The notes below the pieces were generated by a model that saw only the letters and a list, made by a program, of their open reading frames with translations, did no database searches and was not told where the DNA came from. A stretch of DNA of 64,000 nt, from positions 1 through 64,000 of the IMG/VR virus record IMGVR_UViG_3300020198_000002; one strand, 5' to 3'. A program made the position numbers and the translations under genes. This DNA is from a virus. This document shows, in pieces, positions 14,901 to 24,190 of the stretch. Numbering within the stretch: the first letter of the stretch is position 1; every line of letters starts with the position of its first letter.

Positions 14901-17873
14901 ACAGTTAAAGATAGTATACTTAGTGGTGAACATGCAATTATTGTATCTGATGGTAATAATTTTTCTTTCAATCTATTATCTAAACCGGCTTTTTATGAAA
15001 ACTTTATAACAAAGGCTGGTTTAGCAACGGTATATTACGAAACCACTTCTCCTTTTGCTGTGGGTCCTGTATCAAGAACAAAAATAAATTTCAAAGGCAA
15101 AGGATACTCACGACTTCCAAAAGTACTTGGATTTGATACTATTAGTGGAAAAGACGCGGTAATTAAAATTAATAGCAATAAGATTGGTCAAGTAGAAACA
15201 TTTGAACGTATTAAAGATGGATTTGATTATCCAACTGATCCAACATTACTACCATTTTTGAGTGTACCGACTGTTTGCGATATAAGTGGAATTTCTAGAA
15301 TTGATAGGGTAGATATAACTGATGGTGGCATAAACTATCAACAACCACCGACTCTAATAGTTCCCAGAAATAGAAATATAAAATTAAGAGCCGTAGTTAA
15401 TGGTGGATCTGTTACTAATGTATTGGTTTTACAAAACGAGAATACATTTACTGAACCTTTACAAGTACTTTCAACCAGAAATTCAAACGGATATGATATT
15501 GATACTATCACACATACTGGTAATTTAGTGACCCTAGAATTGTTATTGGATCCGCAGTTCAATAGACCAATCACTGTTGGTTATGGTTCGTCCGTTATTG
15601 ATTTTCCATTCGAAATCGGTGACAGAGTTTATGTTGAGGGGTGTAGACTGACACCAAGCTCAAGGAATGCAGGAGAATTAAATTTCAATTCTGAAGACTA
15701 TTCATATAGATTTTTCGATGTCGTCGGCGTAAATACTACCAATTTTACCGTCACTTATAACATGGCAGGTATTGCTACTGGTACATTGGGACAATATGAC
15801 GATGATTTTACTTTAGGTTATGTTGTAAATGAAAAACATCTTGCAAAGTTTGATATGAAAATTATTGATGATTCTAGTTACATTTCTGGAGAAAGGGTAA
15901 CATCTAGAAAATTCACCGCAAGAGTTTCCGAAAATGGGTATGATAGTAATTTAAATCAATTACGCTTATTTGATAGTATTGGTGAACTCAGGGTAGGTGA
16001 TATTCTAGTTGGAGAACAATCTAAACTTCGTGGTAAGGTAGAAGCGGTTAATAGATTTAATGTTAAAACCAAGTTGGGAATTACAAGAGATAAGGTTGGT
16101 CAAGTAGATAAATCTCGTGGAATACTCAATGAATACCTACAGAGAATTTCTGATAATTTCTACTATCAGAAATTCTCTTATTCGATTAACAGTAAGATTC
16201 CATATGATAAGTGGAGAGAATCAGTAAGATCTATCATTCACCCATCTGGATTTAGAGAGTTTTCTGATTTAAAAATATTTGGAGATCCAAAACGAGATGC
16301 AATTGTAAACAACTACGTGAATGTTGGATTAGCAAAATCGATCAACATGAAAGTTAGGGCACTAACTCAAAATGTTAAGTTAATTATAAACATTGATAAC
16401 GAAATTTCCTTTACTTCTAGATCAAACTTTGCAATGGTTACAGAAGATGATCCTCTTGAGGATGGGGGCGTACAGAGAATATTTTTCCCAGAAAGTAGAC
16501 CACTTAGGGGATATATCTTAAATAAGACGAATAAAGTTTTAAATCTTGATGATATTAGTAATGGATTTAGCGGAAGATTAGACAGAGCTGGGAATTTAAT
16601 TGGAAATACTAATTTTAAATTAACAACAAAATCTGGAGTTCCCGTATTCAAAGCAACATTTAATTCTGCGTCTTCATCTATTGTTGATCTGACTAATAAT
16701 ATTATTAGTATTCCAAATCATAACTTCCAAAGTGGCCAAGAATTAATTTATAGTACTCAAGGTGGGTCTGTATTGGGAATAGCAACAACTTCACATACTT
16801 CAGGATCCAGAACTATCGTTATGTCGGTAACTGGTGCTGGTGGAAGCGCTCTGTTTGAAAATGGATATAATTCTTCTGTAGTAGGTCCAATAATTGGAGT
16901 TTCTACAACTGCAAACCCAATTGTTGGTGCAAAATTATTTGGATTTGGTACTGGGATTCCTGGAATTTCCACCTTCGGTACTGGCGCCAAATTCGAGGTT
17001 CTCATAACATACAGTCAAAGTACGGGAGTTCCACTTTCTACTAGTATATTACTTCGTCAAGGTGGATATGGTTACAAAGTTGGAGAAACTGTAAGTATTG
17101 CTGGAACCTTTATCGGCGGGACCAATCCAACTAATAATCTGTCCTTCGTTGTTACTAAAGTTGCTAGTACTAGAGTTGGAATTCAAACAGTTTATTCAAA
17201 CTTGCCCGCAACTACGAATGGATCTGGCACTGGAGCAACATTTGATGTCGAACGCGATGTGAATTATGATATTTCTAGAGTTTCTGTTGTTACGGGCGGA
17301 ACAGGATATGCAAATACCGAAACAATCTCTATTGCTGGAACTTATATTGGGGGATCAACTCCGATAGACAATTTATATCTAACTCCAACGGAATTGGGTA
17401 GAAATACTATCCCCTCCTCCGTATATGTTCAGAAAATTGATGATGTTAAGTTTAGATTAGCTGGATTATCTACATCTCTAGCATTCAATATTACTGGATT
17501 GGGTACTGGAACTCACTTACTTACATATCCAGAACCAAACGAAAATGCTTTGATTCTGGTAGATGGAATAATTCAAAGTCCTGTAAAAAATAAAAAATTA
17601 TCAGTAACGGTTACCGCTCCAATTTCTCCTACTGATCAACAAATTTCGGTTGGAGCTGGAATCAATTCCATATCTACAGGAGATTTGATAAAAATTGATA
17701 ATGAGTATGTAAGAGTTAATTTCATTGGTAAGGGATCCTTTGTTGTAAGTAGAACAGCAGAACCACTTAGTGAAGTAGATACCAATTTCTATTATGATAC
17801 TAATCGTATGAATTCTAATGTTACTACTGTAGATACTACTATAGTAACTGCAGATGATCGCCCGCCTTATTAA
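8940..17873 (+). CDS. 7: Giant baseplate wedge protein gp7 with YHYH domain
   Basis: 2977 aa, against 1032 for T4 gp7. The N-terminus (RVKVGKLVESQIPSYL, then FREFLELYYYSQEHQ) and position after gp6 identify it. A YHYH domain lies at about residues 1233-1345 (GWAYDGNPIYGPYGF, then YAYFYTIDID). Near residue 2400 the conserved ISDNFYYQKFSYSI and IHPSGFREFSDL occur. Between them are many beta modules: GxGY repeats, HNxxxGDxVxY modules and IDDEII-type modules. In T4, gp7 initiates wedge assembly with gp10 and gp8. The extra mass is probably peripheral decoration. A perfect 15-bp hairpin lies inside at 16141-16178. Confidence 0.87.
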   Translation: MSSEIKRVKVGKLVESQIPSYLNEESNLFREFLELYYYSQEHQSGVLDLANNIPNYIKGTFFNRETLIPYAVLLRDITFADNRIIVNSTTGWPDEYGLLKIDDEIITYTRRTQTTFEDCFRGFSGIDQISKDADVEFLNFSATDAEKHDQGSIVYNLSNLFLQEIFTKFKSQFLPGFENRKFTEGVNLASILSRAKDFYTAKGTDTSYKLLFKILFNEDIDIIKPQEYTLVPSDNEYFVTKNVLVEKIFGAGDPIFSKGNFLFQNISGIGTVSASIYNVEYRPINGKDFYEISLDSSSFDGKFRAPGKTKIIENTPINSATILVDSTIGFQKSGNLLIKPTPTSEYIKLTYRDKTINQFLGVTGINTTFLFGADVSEDNLAYAYVGLGQTSKVDLRLVNVIDEVSTTETSNMRVGDTLMLSSFGFDLIDDPKFSTWVYNVPTKHRILSVVQQNQNTFRIQLYDSVIFSIGEELFVLNNRNQKIRGTIRSVEFPPGDTLKLKSDTIIVQLVGSLPSNPYQIEKIIVKATHNSNYFPGLSDIAVGVQNSYLDFDEKNMYVASSGIANYPIFATDNKIFIITGSNSDGIVSIINSIDPLNRTPFRHNLVTGDKLYWNNSTNSGLSTGIYFVTSINEFDFRLSFSNSDVFSNKYISVRSNLPGQYVFKSGWENKNAVHQKLLAKFPYQKEVFYFDDESKRSTANRPIGLSANGVELYPSTVFEEKIFFGKLDSILVTNPGRNFDVINGPPLVIQDDLGFGAKAYANIVGSFKEIKLVTPGIGYQEKPKITVSGGNGKGAVLESNLVRGRIVVPFKADGTSVNVSSDTIDFPIKHNFELGEEIIYDSGGNPPIAGIVDDSSYFARPVDPFTISLHTTPKDARSGINTVNIGSVSTGFHNFKTLNSKNTITKIYVKDPGSGYSNKKIVVPSRPTNRDIQSGINTSDNYFFAQNHKFESGEIVIYECTGTVANGLSTTTEYFVHKINEDKFRLSDAGLGTTRTSENYSKKKYVRISGVGTGNHTIRYPSIRINVETLAGISSAGIVRPEIEPVVLGSVESVYVEDFGVGYGCTNIVNFHRRPNVGISTVTIKALLKPIIINGTIVDIQILARGSGYRKDSEIVIFDNTERGNFAQILPIIKNGKLQSVRIIDGGLNYSSDTTYVELRNRGTDAKFLANVNSWTINQNVKSQSIINSEDTLLTKPNDNGLQFIALTLSNKLRYQLSDNIDSANIELVNNPSHSPILGWAYDGNPIYGPYGFSAATGGPIRRILSSYELDISPKIGLRPPGFAPGYFTNDYYFNSSGDLDASNGRYCITPEFPNGTYAYFYTIDIDSSGVSNPKYPYLVGNYFKDRPLTENFDSTFTQDLNLSDFNLIRNVGPYYLNNRNSSYDVIDKVTKESKQEFTVTKIKTSGISSVTIFSQGSGYRVGELLNLDNEGTDGTGTNIVVSHVAGKSIDIINVGVSTVTNIQIQIVNNRIIGISTDPHNFVNGETIIVSGVSTSKLSSIEGSYRVSVISRSVGLSQYLPSASVTGISTFINVSDTRGFFVNDVIGIGTEVLRVTSIDEQFSRLGVNRQVGVSLTHPTGTNNVILLPTRFEYTVENAVKYPTYENKVVYFNPKFTIGLGTTGTNYRISATGIGSTSTETIINRFVREQSIYIKNHPYYTGQQLKYNAGIGGSTIVYSSTGYGSTSGIGTQRLLPNSTVYAINLGVDYLGISTVGFPTVGNAVYFFPVGAEVGTAHSFTTTFDSVSIVAEKYKASIKTTAKHNLVDGDLVSLTSLPQQVETVKLRYDPILLKITSETVSFSSTTFSNDLTSFKIDTQKFNNGDKVVYYSSTGNIGGLVNNEVYYVLKEDPDRIKLCRNFSDVAESKAIVMSSVSLGSYSLAKINPPVLVNRGNRLEFDISDQSLSSMRLDFYEDINFRNRLDITGTSEFGFSIFRDGIPGTVGAKVIISTVNQFPKKSFYNLTPITPTDERKNQITSDDSVPGRNSITVKDSILSGEHAIIVSDGNNFSFNLLSKPAFYENFITKAGLATVYYETTSPFAVGPVSRTKINFKGKGYSRLPKVLGFDTISGKDAVIKINSNKIGQVETFERIKDGFDYPTDPTLLPFLSVPTVCDISGISRIDRVDITDGGINYQQPPTLIVPRNRNIKLRAVVNGGSVTNVLVLQNENTFTEPLQVLSTRNSNGYDIDTITHTGNLVTLELLLDPQFNRPITVGYGSSVIDFPFEIGDRVYVEGCRLTPSSRNAGELNFNSEDYSYRFFDVVGVNTTNFTVTYNMAGIATGTLGQYDDDFTLGYVVNEKHLAKFDMKIIDDSSYISGERVTSRKFTARVSENGYDSNLNQLRLFDSIGELRVGDILVGEQSKLRGKVEAVNRFNVKTKLGITRDKVGQVDKSRGILNEYLQRISDNFYYQKFSYSINSKIPYDKWRESVRSIIHPSGFREFSDLKIFGDPKRDAIVNNYVNVGLAKSINMKVRALTQNVKLIINIDNEISFTSRSNFAMVTEDDPLEDGGVQRIFFPESRPLRGYILNKTNKVLNLDDISNGFSGRLDRAGNLIGNTNFKLTTKSGVPVFKATFNSASSSIVDLTNNIISIPNHNFQSGQELIYSTQGGSVLGIATTSHTSGSRTIVMSVTGAGGSALFENGYNSSVVGPIIGVSTTANPIVGAKLFGFGTGIPGISTFGTGAKFEVLITYSQSTGVPLSTSILLRQGGYGYKVGETVSIAGTFIGGTNPTNNLSFVVTKVASTRVGIQTVYSNLPATTNGSGTGATFDVERDVNYDISRVSVVTGGTGYANTETISIAGTYIGGSTPIDNLYLTPTELGRNTIPSSVYVQKIDDVKFRLAGLSTSLAFNITGLGTGTHLLTYPEPNENALILVDGIIQSPVKNKKLSVTVTAPISPTDQQISVGAGINSISTGDLIKIDNEYVRVNFIGKGSFVVSRTAEPLSEVDTNFYYDTNRMNSNVTTVDTTIVTADDRPPY
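16141..16178 (+). repeat. Perfect 15-bp inverted repeat inside gene 7
   Basis: AGAGAATTTCTGATA (16141-16155) and TATCAGAAATTCTCT (16164-16178) are exact reverse complements separated by 8 nt. The encoded residues (RISDNFYYQKFSYS) belong to a conserved gp7 segment, so the palindrome may partly be a by-product of codons, but 15 exact pairs is far beyond chance expectation. Confidence 0.7.
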
Positions 17874-17874
17874 C

Positions 17875-17882
17875 TATAAATA
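17875..17882 (+). promoter_or_regulatory. T4-type late promoter TATAAATA
   Basis: Exact T4 late-promoter octamer two bases after the gp7 stop and 22 bp before the next ATG (17904). Confidence 0.65.
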
Positions 17883-17903
17883 ACAGAAAAGTGTACTGAA
17901 ATA

Positions 17904-18920
17904 ATGGCTAAACAGGGTATAATTACTGGGACTACTCCAAATGATGGCACAGGAGATACTTTACTTGCTGCTACTTTAAAAATAAACTCTAATTTTGGTG
18001 AATTATATAATATTTTTGGTGATGGAACCAATTTAGTAAGTTTTGTCTCGTTTGCTAGTACTGCTGGTTATTCTACTGCTTGTGGAGTTGCATCTACGTC
18101 TACTTATGCCCAAATTTCCAGATTTGTTTCTACCGAAGTAAGTATCAATAGTACTGGAGTTTCTACTTTTTCATATTCCGATACTGGTGGAATTATAATT
18201 GAAAAATCTGGAGTACCAGCAAACACTCCATTTCAAGTTGGATTTGCTGGTACTATGCTTCGTGTTGAGAAATCTAAGGTTGGTATAGGTACGTCTGTTC
18301 CAACTTCTCAACTTGAAGTGGTCTCTTTTGATCCAGAATTACCAGTATTGCAAATAGTTCCAAAAAGCAATGGTCATGCAATAAGAGTTTCCAATAAACC
18401 CGTAGTATCTGCAAACAGTTTTGTAGTTACTAATGATGGTAAAGTAGGAGTTGCTTCTACTGCTCCTGGTTCTAAATTGACAGTTATTGGCGATATTTCC
18501 ATAACTGGCATTTCAACATTTACTGGTGTAACACACTTTGACGGTTCGGTTACTGAAAAGGTGATTGGTAATTTTTCTAGTGCGTTAACAGCCATTGGTG
18601 GAACTCTGACGATAGATGTTTCTCAAGGAGCAGTAATTCTTGGTGGATTGACTACATCTGTTACAACATGGTCTTTTATAAACGTGAGTACTCTAAACAG
18701 CAAATCAACTACAGTAACAATAATAAATGATGCCGGCACTAGTTCCACATATGGAGATGTTTGTCGTGTTAATGGATCGTTGATATCTGGTGGAATACGA
18801 TGGGTCGGAGGCAATCCCCCACCAGCAACAAATCAAGAAGATATTTTGACTTTTAGTATTATTCGAGATTCCACTGGCGAAGCAAGAGTTTACTGTAATA
18901 GTTCGCTTAATATTAGTTGA
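17904..18920 (+). CDS. Virion structural/fibre protein, 338 aa (gp9-like position)
   Basis: The N-terminus (MAKQGIITGTTPNDGTGDTLL, then KINSNFGELYNIFG) is the motif that opens many cyanophage tail and fibre proteins. The middle holds a tail-fibre-like repeat (KVGIGTSVPTSQLEV, later KVGVASTAPGSKLTVIGDIS), typical of trimeric beta fibres. The C-terminal domain is beta-rich. Position between gp7 and gp8 suggests a baseplate-fibre connector like T4 gp9, but sequence similarity to gp9 is not visible to me. It is preceded by an exact TATAAATA late promoter. Confidence 0.65.
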   Translation: MAKQGIITGTTPNDGTGDTLLAATLKINSNFGELYNIFGDGTNLVSFVSFASTAGYSTACGVASTSTYAQISRFVSTEVSINSTGVSTFSYSDTGGIIIEKSGVPANTPFQVGFAGTMLRVEKSKVGIGTSVPTSQLEVVSFDPELPVLQIVPKSNGHAIRVSNKPVVSANSFVVTNDGKVGVASTAPGSKLTVIGDISITGISTFTGVTHFDGSVTEKVIGNFSSALTAIGGTLTIDVSQGAVILGGLTTSVTTWSFINVSTLNSKSTTVTIINDAGTSSTYGDVCRVNGSLISGGIRWVGGNPPPATNQEDILTFSIIRDSTGEARVYCNSSLNIS

Positions 18921-18931
18921 GGATCCTCTAG

Positions 18932-21900
18932 ATGCCCACAAGATTTACTCCAGGTGCAGGTGCTGTTCTGAGACCCTTTTTTGATTCTACTTATGGTGTT
19001 GAAAGGATAGAAGTTGTTTTTGGTGGTTCTGGATATGCGAAAACCGATCCACCAAAGGTACAGATATTTGGCACACAAACACCAATAACTGAAGGTGTTT
19101 TTTATCCAGTTATCAGTGGTGTTGGTACTATAAAATCTGTAGTTATTTTTAAGTCTGGAGAAGGGTATTATCCAGTTTTTTCGACTACTACTGGTGGCCA
19201 AGTTTATGTTGATAGGGGAGTTTTTGGTACAACTGCAGGAGTACATACTACTGGGATTCAAAGTGTTTTTAACGGAGATTTCAATATTGTTGATGATAAC
19301 ATTTATTTTGCTTCTGCACCATATGGTAAAAGTGGACCCGTTGGTCTAGAAACTGGATCTAACTTTACTGGAAGAATTTTTTCTAGAAAAATTGATCCAT
19401 TAAAGACTCAAGATAAAAATTTAATTTTAGATGACATATCCTTAGAATTTACTGGTCTGGCCGGCACTCAATTTAAATTGACAGAAAATTTTAACAAAGT
19501 TGACGCATTATTCAATAATGTCAATTCTGGATCTGACATCAATAATAATCCATTTATTTTAATTAATAATGTAAGTCAGACTCCAGGACTTGATTTTGAA
19601 ATTGTAAATTCTACTGAAAATAATATTAATTTTCTAAGTGGAGTACCTAGAGCTGGAAGAATAACAAAAGTCGGATTGCAAACTGGTTCTGGATATTATA
19701 CTCAACTAAAAGCGTCAGGAACCATCGGTGTAAGCACCACAGGGACGTTATCATCAGTAAACCTTACTGGACCAGGAGCCGGGTACAGAAGTGCCCCAGA
19801 GGTCATTGTGAGGGGATCTCATGGATCTGGTGGACTTGTAACCGCGTTCTTGGGAACACTAGATCCCACCGTCTATAATATTTCCACTGCAGTTTACAAT
19901 AGACATGTTGGAATTGTAACTTTTACTACTTCGACAGCACACAATTACAAAGTTAATCAAAGAGTCAGAGTCGTTGGAGCGGGATTTACTTTTCCTGCAC
20001 TTTCCGCAGTAAGAAATGTAAACACATTTGCATACAATCCAGTCAGTGGAATTGCAAGTATAACTGTTTATGGTGGACATTATATTGGTACAGCAACTAA
20101 TCGATCCAGAAATCTATTAGTAAAATCTATAGAAGTAACTGATGGTATATCTACTTTTCTTCTTAGAGAAGATGCATATCCAATAATTTCGGTTGGATCT
20201 ACAAATAATGTAGAAATTAATATTGGAATTGGAACTACCTCATTAAGTTACGTTGCCGGTGGGCTAGTTCAGGCTGGTGTCGATACTGCTATTTTGGAGG
20301 GAGCGGACGTAGTTGGATTTGATATTCTTGGTGTAACTACTAACACCTTCAAAGTTTTTGTTGGACTATCTACATTCGATCACACATATACTTCTGGTGG
20401 AAAGGTCCAAAGAAATGAAGTTGGCATTGTTACTGGATTGCAAATTATAAATGCAGGTCAAAATTATTATACATCCCACAACGTTGCTTATGTTGATTAT
20501 GAACCAGTAACTGGAGTAACTACAATAACTGGATATGGAAAAAAACTCGGAATAACAACAACAATTGCAAATGTTTTTTATACCCCATCTACTGGTATTG
20601 CCACTATTCAGGGGACAAATGTCCATGGGTTGTCCATAAATGATATTGTTAAATTATCTGGAATTGGATTTAGTACTATAAATGGAAACATTACATTTCC
20701 ATACACTTCCGATGCATTTTTTGCGGTAAAATCAATTCCAAGTACATTAGATTTTTCTGTCAATATTGGTATTTCCACCATTGGGGTACATACTCATCAA
20801 ATGAGTACCGGCACATTTACTTTATACGAGGGACATGGATTAAAAACCGATGATTTTGCGGTGGTTTCTGGAATAGCCATGACCACAAATTATTGGCCAC
20901 CAATTGATATAGGAAACGTTACGTATGATCATGTTACTGGTATAGCAACTATCACCACCAATTCTAATCATTATTTGGAAGAACGAGATTTTGTTATTCT
21001 TAGTGGTATTGCTATGACTTGCGGATATGATAATGGTGTAGGCATACTTACTTTCCCGAGAACTACGGATCCTGCATATAATGGAGTTTTTGTTACTAAT
21101 GTTGGTACGTCTACAGTATTCACTGCTAATGTAGGACCATCAACAACCCCACACACATATAATTCTGGCGGAACAATCCAACATGCGATAAGATATCCAT
21201 TGCCCTACATGCAAGGATTTGATTTAATTTCACGACAATTTGGAGATGGATTTTATATCTTAGAAGTATATGATCAAGCTAGATTCAGAGTGTCCTCTGG
21301 ACTGATTACCTCTAGATATAATTACAATAGAGGGGGAACTATAGAAAAACCAATTTCTTTGGAAATTGTGGATCCAGATCCCTATTATAATATGAATTTA
21401 GAGTATGTATCTGGTTCTACTGGAATTGGAACAACGGGAATCGGAACTGGGGCTAAAGCAAACTTTTCAATTAATGTTGATGGTGATATCGGAGTTTTTG
21501 ATGTAATTGAGGAGGGGTTGGCATATAAAGTTGGAGATAGACTAACAGTATCTGGTATATGCACAGATGTTACAGTTGGTATAGTAACCCAATTTGAATT
21601 ATCCGTTTTGGAAATTGCAAATGATAAATTTTTTGGATTTTATCCAGGTCAATTTATATTGTTTGATGATATTTCAAAATTTTTCAATGGAATTCGCAAA
21701 AAGTTTACTCTTTCTGTTACTACTGGTGGAGTGGTTTCTATTTTAAGTTTAAAAACAGAACCTGGTTCCGACTTGGATGTTACAAATAATATGTTCATTT
21801 ATATTAATGATATATTGCAAACTCCAAATATTTCATATTCTTTTAGAGGAAGTAGAATTATATTCACTGAAGCTCCAAAATCAGATTCCAAGTGTTCCGT

Positions 21901-24178
21901 CTTTTATTATAGAGGATCTGATGCTGATGTTGAGTTAATTGAACCAATTCCGACAGTGAAACCAGGAGATATTGTACAGATAAAAGAAAACCGATTAGAT
22001 ATTTTCGATAGAGACCAATTTCCAAGAACTACAAAAAGAATTGTTGCTTCCGATGTAATGGAGACATTTACTTACGACAGCGTAGGTATTGATACAAATC
22101 AAGACAATGAGAGACCATTATCTTGGGAAAAACAGAAAGTAGATAAAATCTTAAATGGCGTATATTTCTCAAAAGCAAGAGATATTAATAAATGCAAAGT
22201 ATCTCCAGCAACATTCCCGATAAAAAATATTGGACCTACTGATTCAGAAATATATGTTGCAAATGCATTTCCAGTCTTCAGTGAAGTTGACTTGTTGGTA
22301 GAGTCCGAACGGCATCTGAGGATATTTGAAAATAGAGATATATCTCCTGCACTTGTTACTTCTGTTGTTTCTGCTTCCTCAAGTATATCTTCACTAGGTA
22401 TTACATCTTCTGGATCGGGTTATCTAAATTTAACAAATCCTGTTGTTTCAATATCTGCATCAAAACTTACTAAAAAAGATCCAATCAAAAACTGGAAATT
22501 TGATGTTATTACATCTATTTCTACTTCAATAACTTTAAAAGGAATAACCAGATCTATTCCCGTTGTTGCTGTTGGAAGTAGCAGTCAATATATCAACACA
22601 TTGAGCGGAACTTTCTGGGAAAGAGGTAAAATTGGATTTGGGGATACAATAACATTCAATGCAATTGAAGTCGGATCTGATGGTAGGACTCTATTGACGG
22701 TTGGAGAATATGGAAAAGCAGCTAAAGCAGTATCTTATGGAACTACAATTTCTTCTTGGACTCCAGTTTCTCTTAAAGAAGAAAGACAGATTCCAGCAAT
22801 TGGAGTAAATGTAGTTTACGATTCTAATTATGTTGGAACTTTTAATGATGTTGTATATGAACCAATTCTTTCTACTTGGGTAGCTGTAGGTGCAGGAGGA
22901 AGTATATTTAATGGAGTGGGGATTGGTACAACCACACTATTCAGCCAGTTCTCGGGAACTATTCAAAGTTTGAATTCAATTGTTTATGCACAGGGAACGT
23001 ATATCGCAGTCGGAAATGGTGGTGTAATTATTAGTTCTGTTACAAGTAGATTTTGGGAACCAAAAATAAGCAATACTCCACAAAACCTTAGAGATGTGAT
23101 CTATGACGGAAATAGATTTATAGCCGTTGGTGATTCTGGAACGATTATCATATCTTCTGATAGAGATTATTGGCAACCCTTTAGTGAACAAAATTATAAC
23201 ATTGCACTAAATCCAGCAACATTTTCTTTTAGGAAAATTAGATTCGTAAATGGAATTTACATTGCTTTAAGTGATGTCGGCGTTCTATACTATTCGTTAG
23301 ATCTTCTCAATTGGATACCTAGATCAACCATTCAAAATAATCCAGTAAATGATTTGCTTTTCTCTCCATTTGGTTTGGAGGGCAGATTTATTGCGGTTGG
23401 TGGAGCCGGTACGGTTTTCTACTCGGAACCAATTTACAATAGAGCAACAGCGACATCCTCAGTTACAAATGGGATTGTTACCTCTATCAGTATTACTAAT
23501 GGTGGATTTGGATATCAATTATATTCTTCTCCACCAGTTCTCGTTGAATCAGATAAGACGGTAGAAGAGAAAATTTATTCATATAAAACAAAGGGAGATT
23601 TCGGAACAATAGTTGGGGTAAATACTCAGATTCCAGGCCAATCTGTCAATGGACTTGCTCCTAGATTGGAATTCCAACTTAAATCTGAATTTAATGATAA
23701 TACTAATCTTGGGTATGGATATTCATCTCTGAATGTTTTTGGAATCAATCATAGTCAACTACAAATTGGAGATTATTTTATAATCTATGACAGTCCAGTA
23801 AAAGTTGGACATGCTTTAACTGGAATCAGCACTCATGTTGGTGGATTAACAAATTATCCAACAAATAAAGTTGGAATTGCATATTCAACAATAGATGGAT
23901 TGTACAGAGTAGATGCAGTCACGACTGCAGATCAAATTAGTGGAATTGTAACAGTAACCTGTTCGTTCTTACCAGCACCAAATAGTAATAGTCAAATTCG
24001 GGTTGGAGTTGGAACTACGGCTTTAACAAAATATTATGGTAAATACTCCTGGGGTTTGATTTATGACTATCAAAATAGAGCTTCATTTAGTCCCAAACAA
24101 TTCCTAGTTAATCCAGATAATGGTTTAGTTGGTTTTGCCACAGCTCCATTGATTACCAGAACTAAACCCCTAACTTAA
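18932..24178 (+). CDS. Large virion structural protein with propeller-like domain, 1748 aa
   Basis: ATG 18932 follows GAGGA. The N-terminal two thirds are chains of the same beta modules as gp7: GGSGYAKTDPPKV, GAGYRSAPEVIV, HNYKVNQRVRVVG, HGLSINDIVKLSG. Residues about 1290-1500 contain repeated units of the form YxxxxxWVAVGAGGSIF, GTYIAVGNGGVIISS, NRFIAVGDSGTIIISSD, GRFIAVGGAGTVFYS, about five blades of a BNR/Ycf48-like beta propeller. This fits a baseplate-attached appendage that could bind a surface ligand. No catalytic residues of sialidases (such as an Arg triad) are evident. Confidence 0.7.
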   Translation: MPTRFTPGAGAVLRPFFDSTYGVERIEVVFGGSGYAKTDPPKVQIFGTQTPITEGVFYPVISGVGTIKSVVIFKSGEGYYPVFSTTTGGQVYVDRGVFGTTAGVHTTGIQSVFNGDFNIVDDNIYFASAPYGKSGPVGLETGSNFTGRIFSRKIDPLKTQDKNLILDDISLEFTGLAGTQFKLTENFNKVDALFNNVNSGSDINNNPFILINNVSQTPGLDFEIVNSTENNINFLSGVPRAGRITKVGLQTGSGYYTQLKASGTIGVSTTGTLSSVNLTGPGAGYRSAPEVIVRGSHGSGGLVTAFLGTLDPTVYNISTAVYNRHVGIVTFTTSTAHNYKVNQRVRVVGAGFTFPALSAVRNVNTFAYNPVSGIASITVYGGHYIGTATNRSRNLLVKSIEVTDGISTFLLREDAYPIISVGSTNNVEINIGIGTTSLSYVAGGLVQAGVDTAILEGADVVGFDILGVTTNTFKVFVGLSTFDHTYTSGGKVQRNEVGIVTGLQIINAGQNYYTSHNVAYVDYEPVTGVTTITGYGKKLGITTTIANVFYTPSTGIATIQGTNVHGLSINDIVKLSGIGFSTINGNITFPYTSDAFFAVKSIPSTLDFSVNIGISTIGVHTHQMSTGTFTLYEGHGLKTDDFAVVSGIAMTTNYWPPIDIGNVTYDHVTGIATITTNSNHYLEERDFVILSGIAMTCGYDNGVGILTFPRTTDPAYNGVFVTNVGTSTVFTANVGPSTTPHTYNSGGTIQHAIRYPLPYMQGFDLISRQFGDGFYILEVYDQARFRVSSGLITSRYNYNRGGTIEKPISLEIVDPDPYYNMNLEYVSGSTGIGTTGIGTGAKANFSINVDGDIGVFDVIEEGLAYKVGDRLTVSGICTDVTVGIVTQFELSVLEIANDKFFGFYPGQFILFDDISKFFNGIRKKFTLSVTTGGVVSILSLKTEPGSDLDVTNNMFIYINDILQTPNISYSFRGSRIIFTEAPKSDSKCSVFYYRGSDADVELIEPIPTVKPGDIVQIKENRLDIFDRDQFPRTTKRIVASDVMETFTYDSVGIDTNQDNERPLSWEKQKVDKILNGVYFSKARDINKCKVSPATFPIKNIGPTDSEIYVANAFPVFSEVDLLVESERHLRIFENRDISPALVTSVVSASSSISSLGITSSGSGYLNLTNPVVSISASKLTKKDPIKNWKFDVITSISTSITLKGITRSIPVVAVGSSSQYINTLSGTFWERGKIGFGDTITFNAIEVGSDGRTLLTVGEYGKAAKAVSYGTTISSWTPVSLKEERQIPAIGVNVVYDSNYVGTFNDVVYEPILSTWVAVGAGGSIFNGVGIGTTTLFSQFSGTIQSLNSIVYAQGTYIAVGNGGVIISSVTSRFWEPKISNTPQNLRDVIYDGNRFIAVGDSGTIIISSDRDYWQPFSEQNYNIALNPATFSFRKIRFVNGIYIALSDVGVLYYSLDLLNWIPRSTIQNNPVNDLLFSPFGLEGRFIAVGGAGTVFYSEPIYNRATATSSVTNGIVTSISITNGGFGYQLYSSPPVLVESDKTVEEKIYSYKTKGDFGTIVGVNTQIPGQSVNGLAPRLEFQLKSEFNDNTNLGYGYSSLNVFGINHSQLQIGDYFIIYDSPVKVGHALTGISTHVGGLTNYPTNKVGIAYSTIDGLYRVDAVTTADQISGIVTVTCSFLPAPNSNSQIRVGVGTTALTKYYGKYSWGLIYDYQNRASFSPKQFLVNPDNGLVGFATAPLITRTKPLT

Positions 24179-24182
24179 CCTT

Positions 24183-24190
24183 CATAAATA
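24183..24190 (+). promoter_or_regulatory. Late promoter-like CATAAATA before gp8
   Basis: CATAAATA directly follows the stop at 24178 and lies 20 bp before ATG 24211; it differs from the T4 late octamer in its first base. Confidence 0.5.

Noticed and set aside
18921-18932. GGATCCTCTAGA, identical to part of the pUC polylinker (BamHI-XbaI)
   Set aside because: Both flanks are continuous phage coding sequence, and the match stops after 12 bases; it is simply a stop codon, a GAGGA ribosome site and a start. Vector contamination is not supported.
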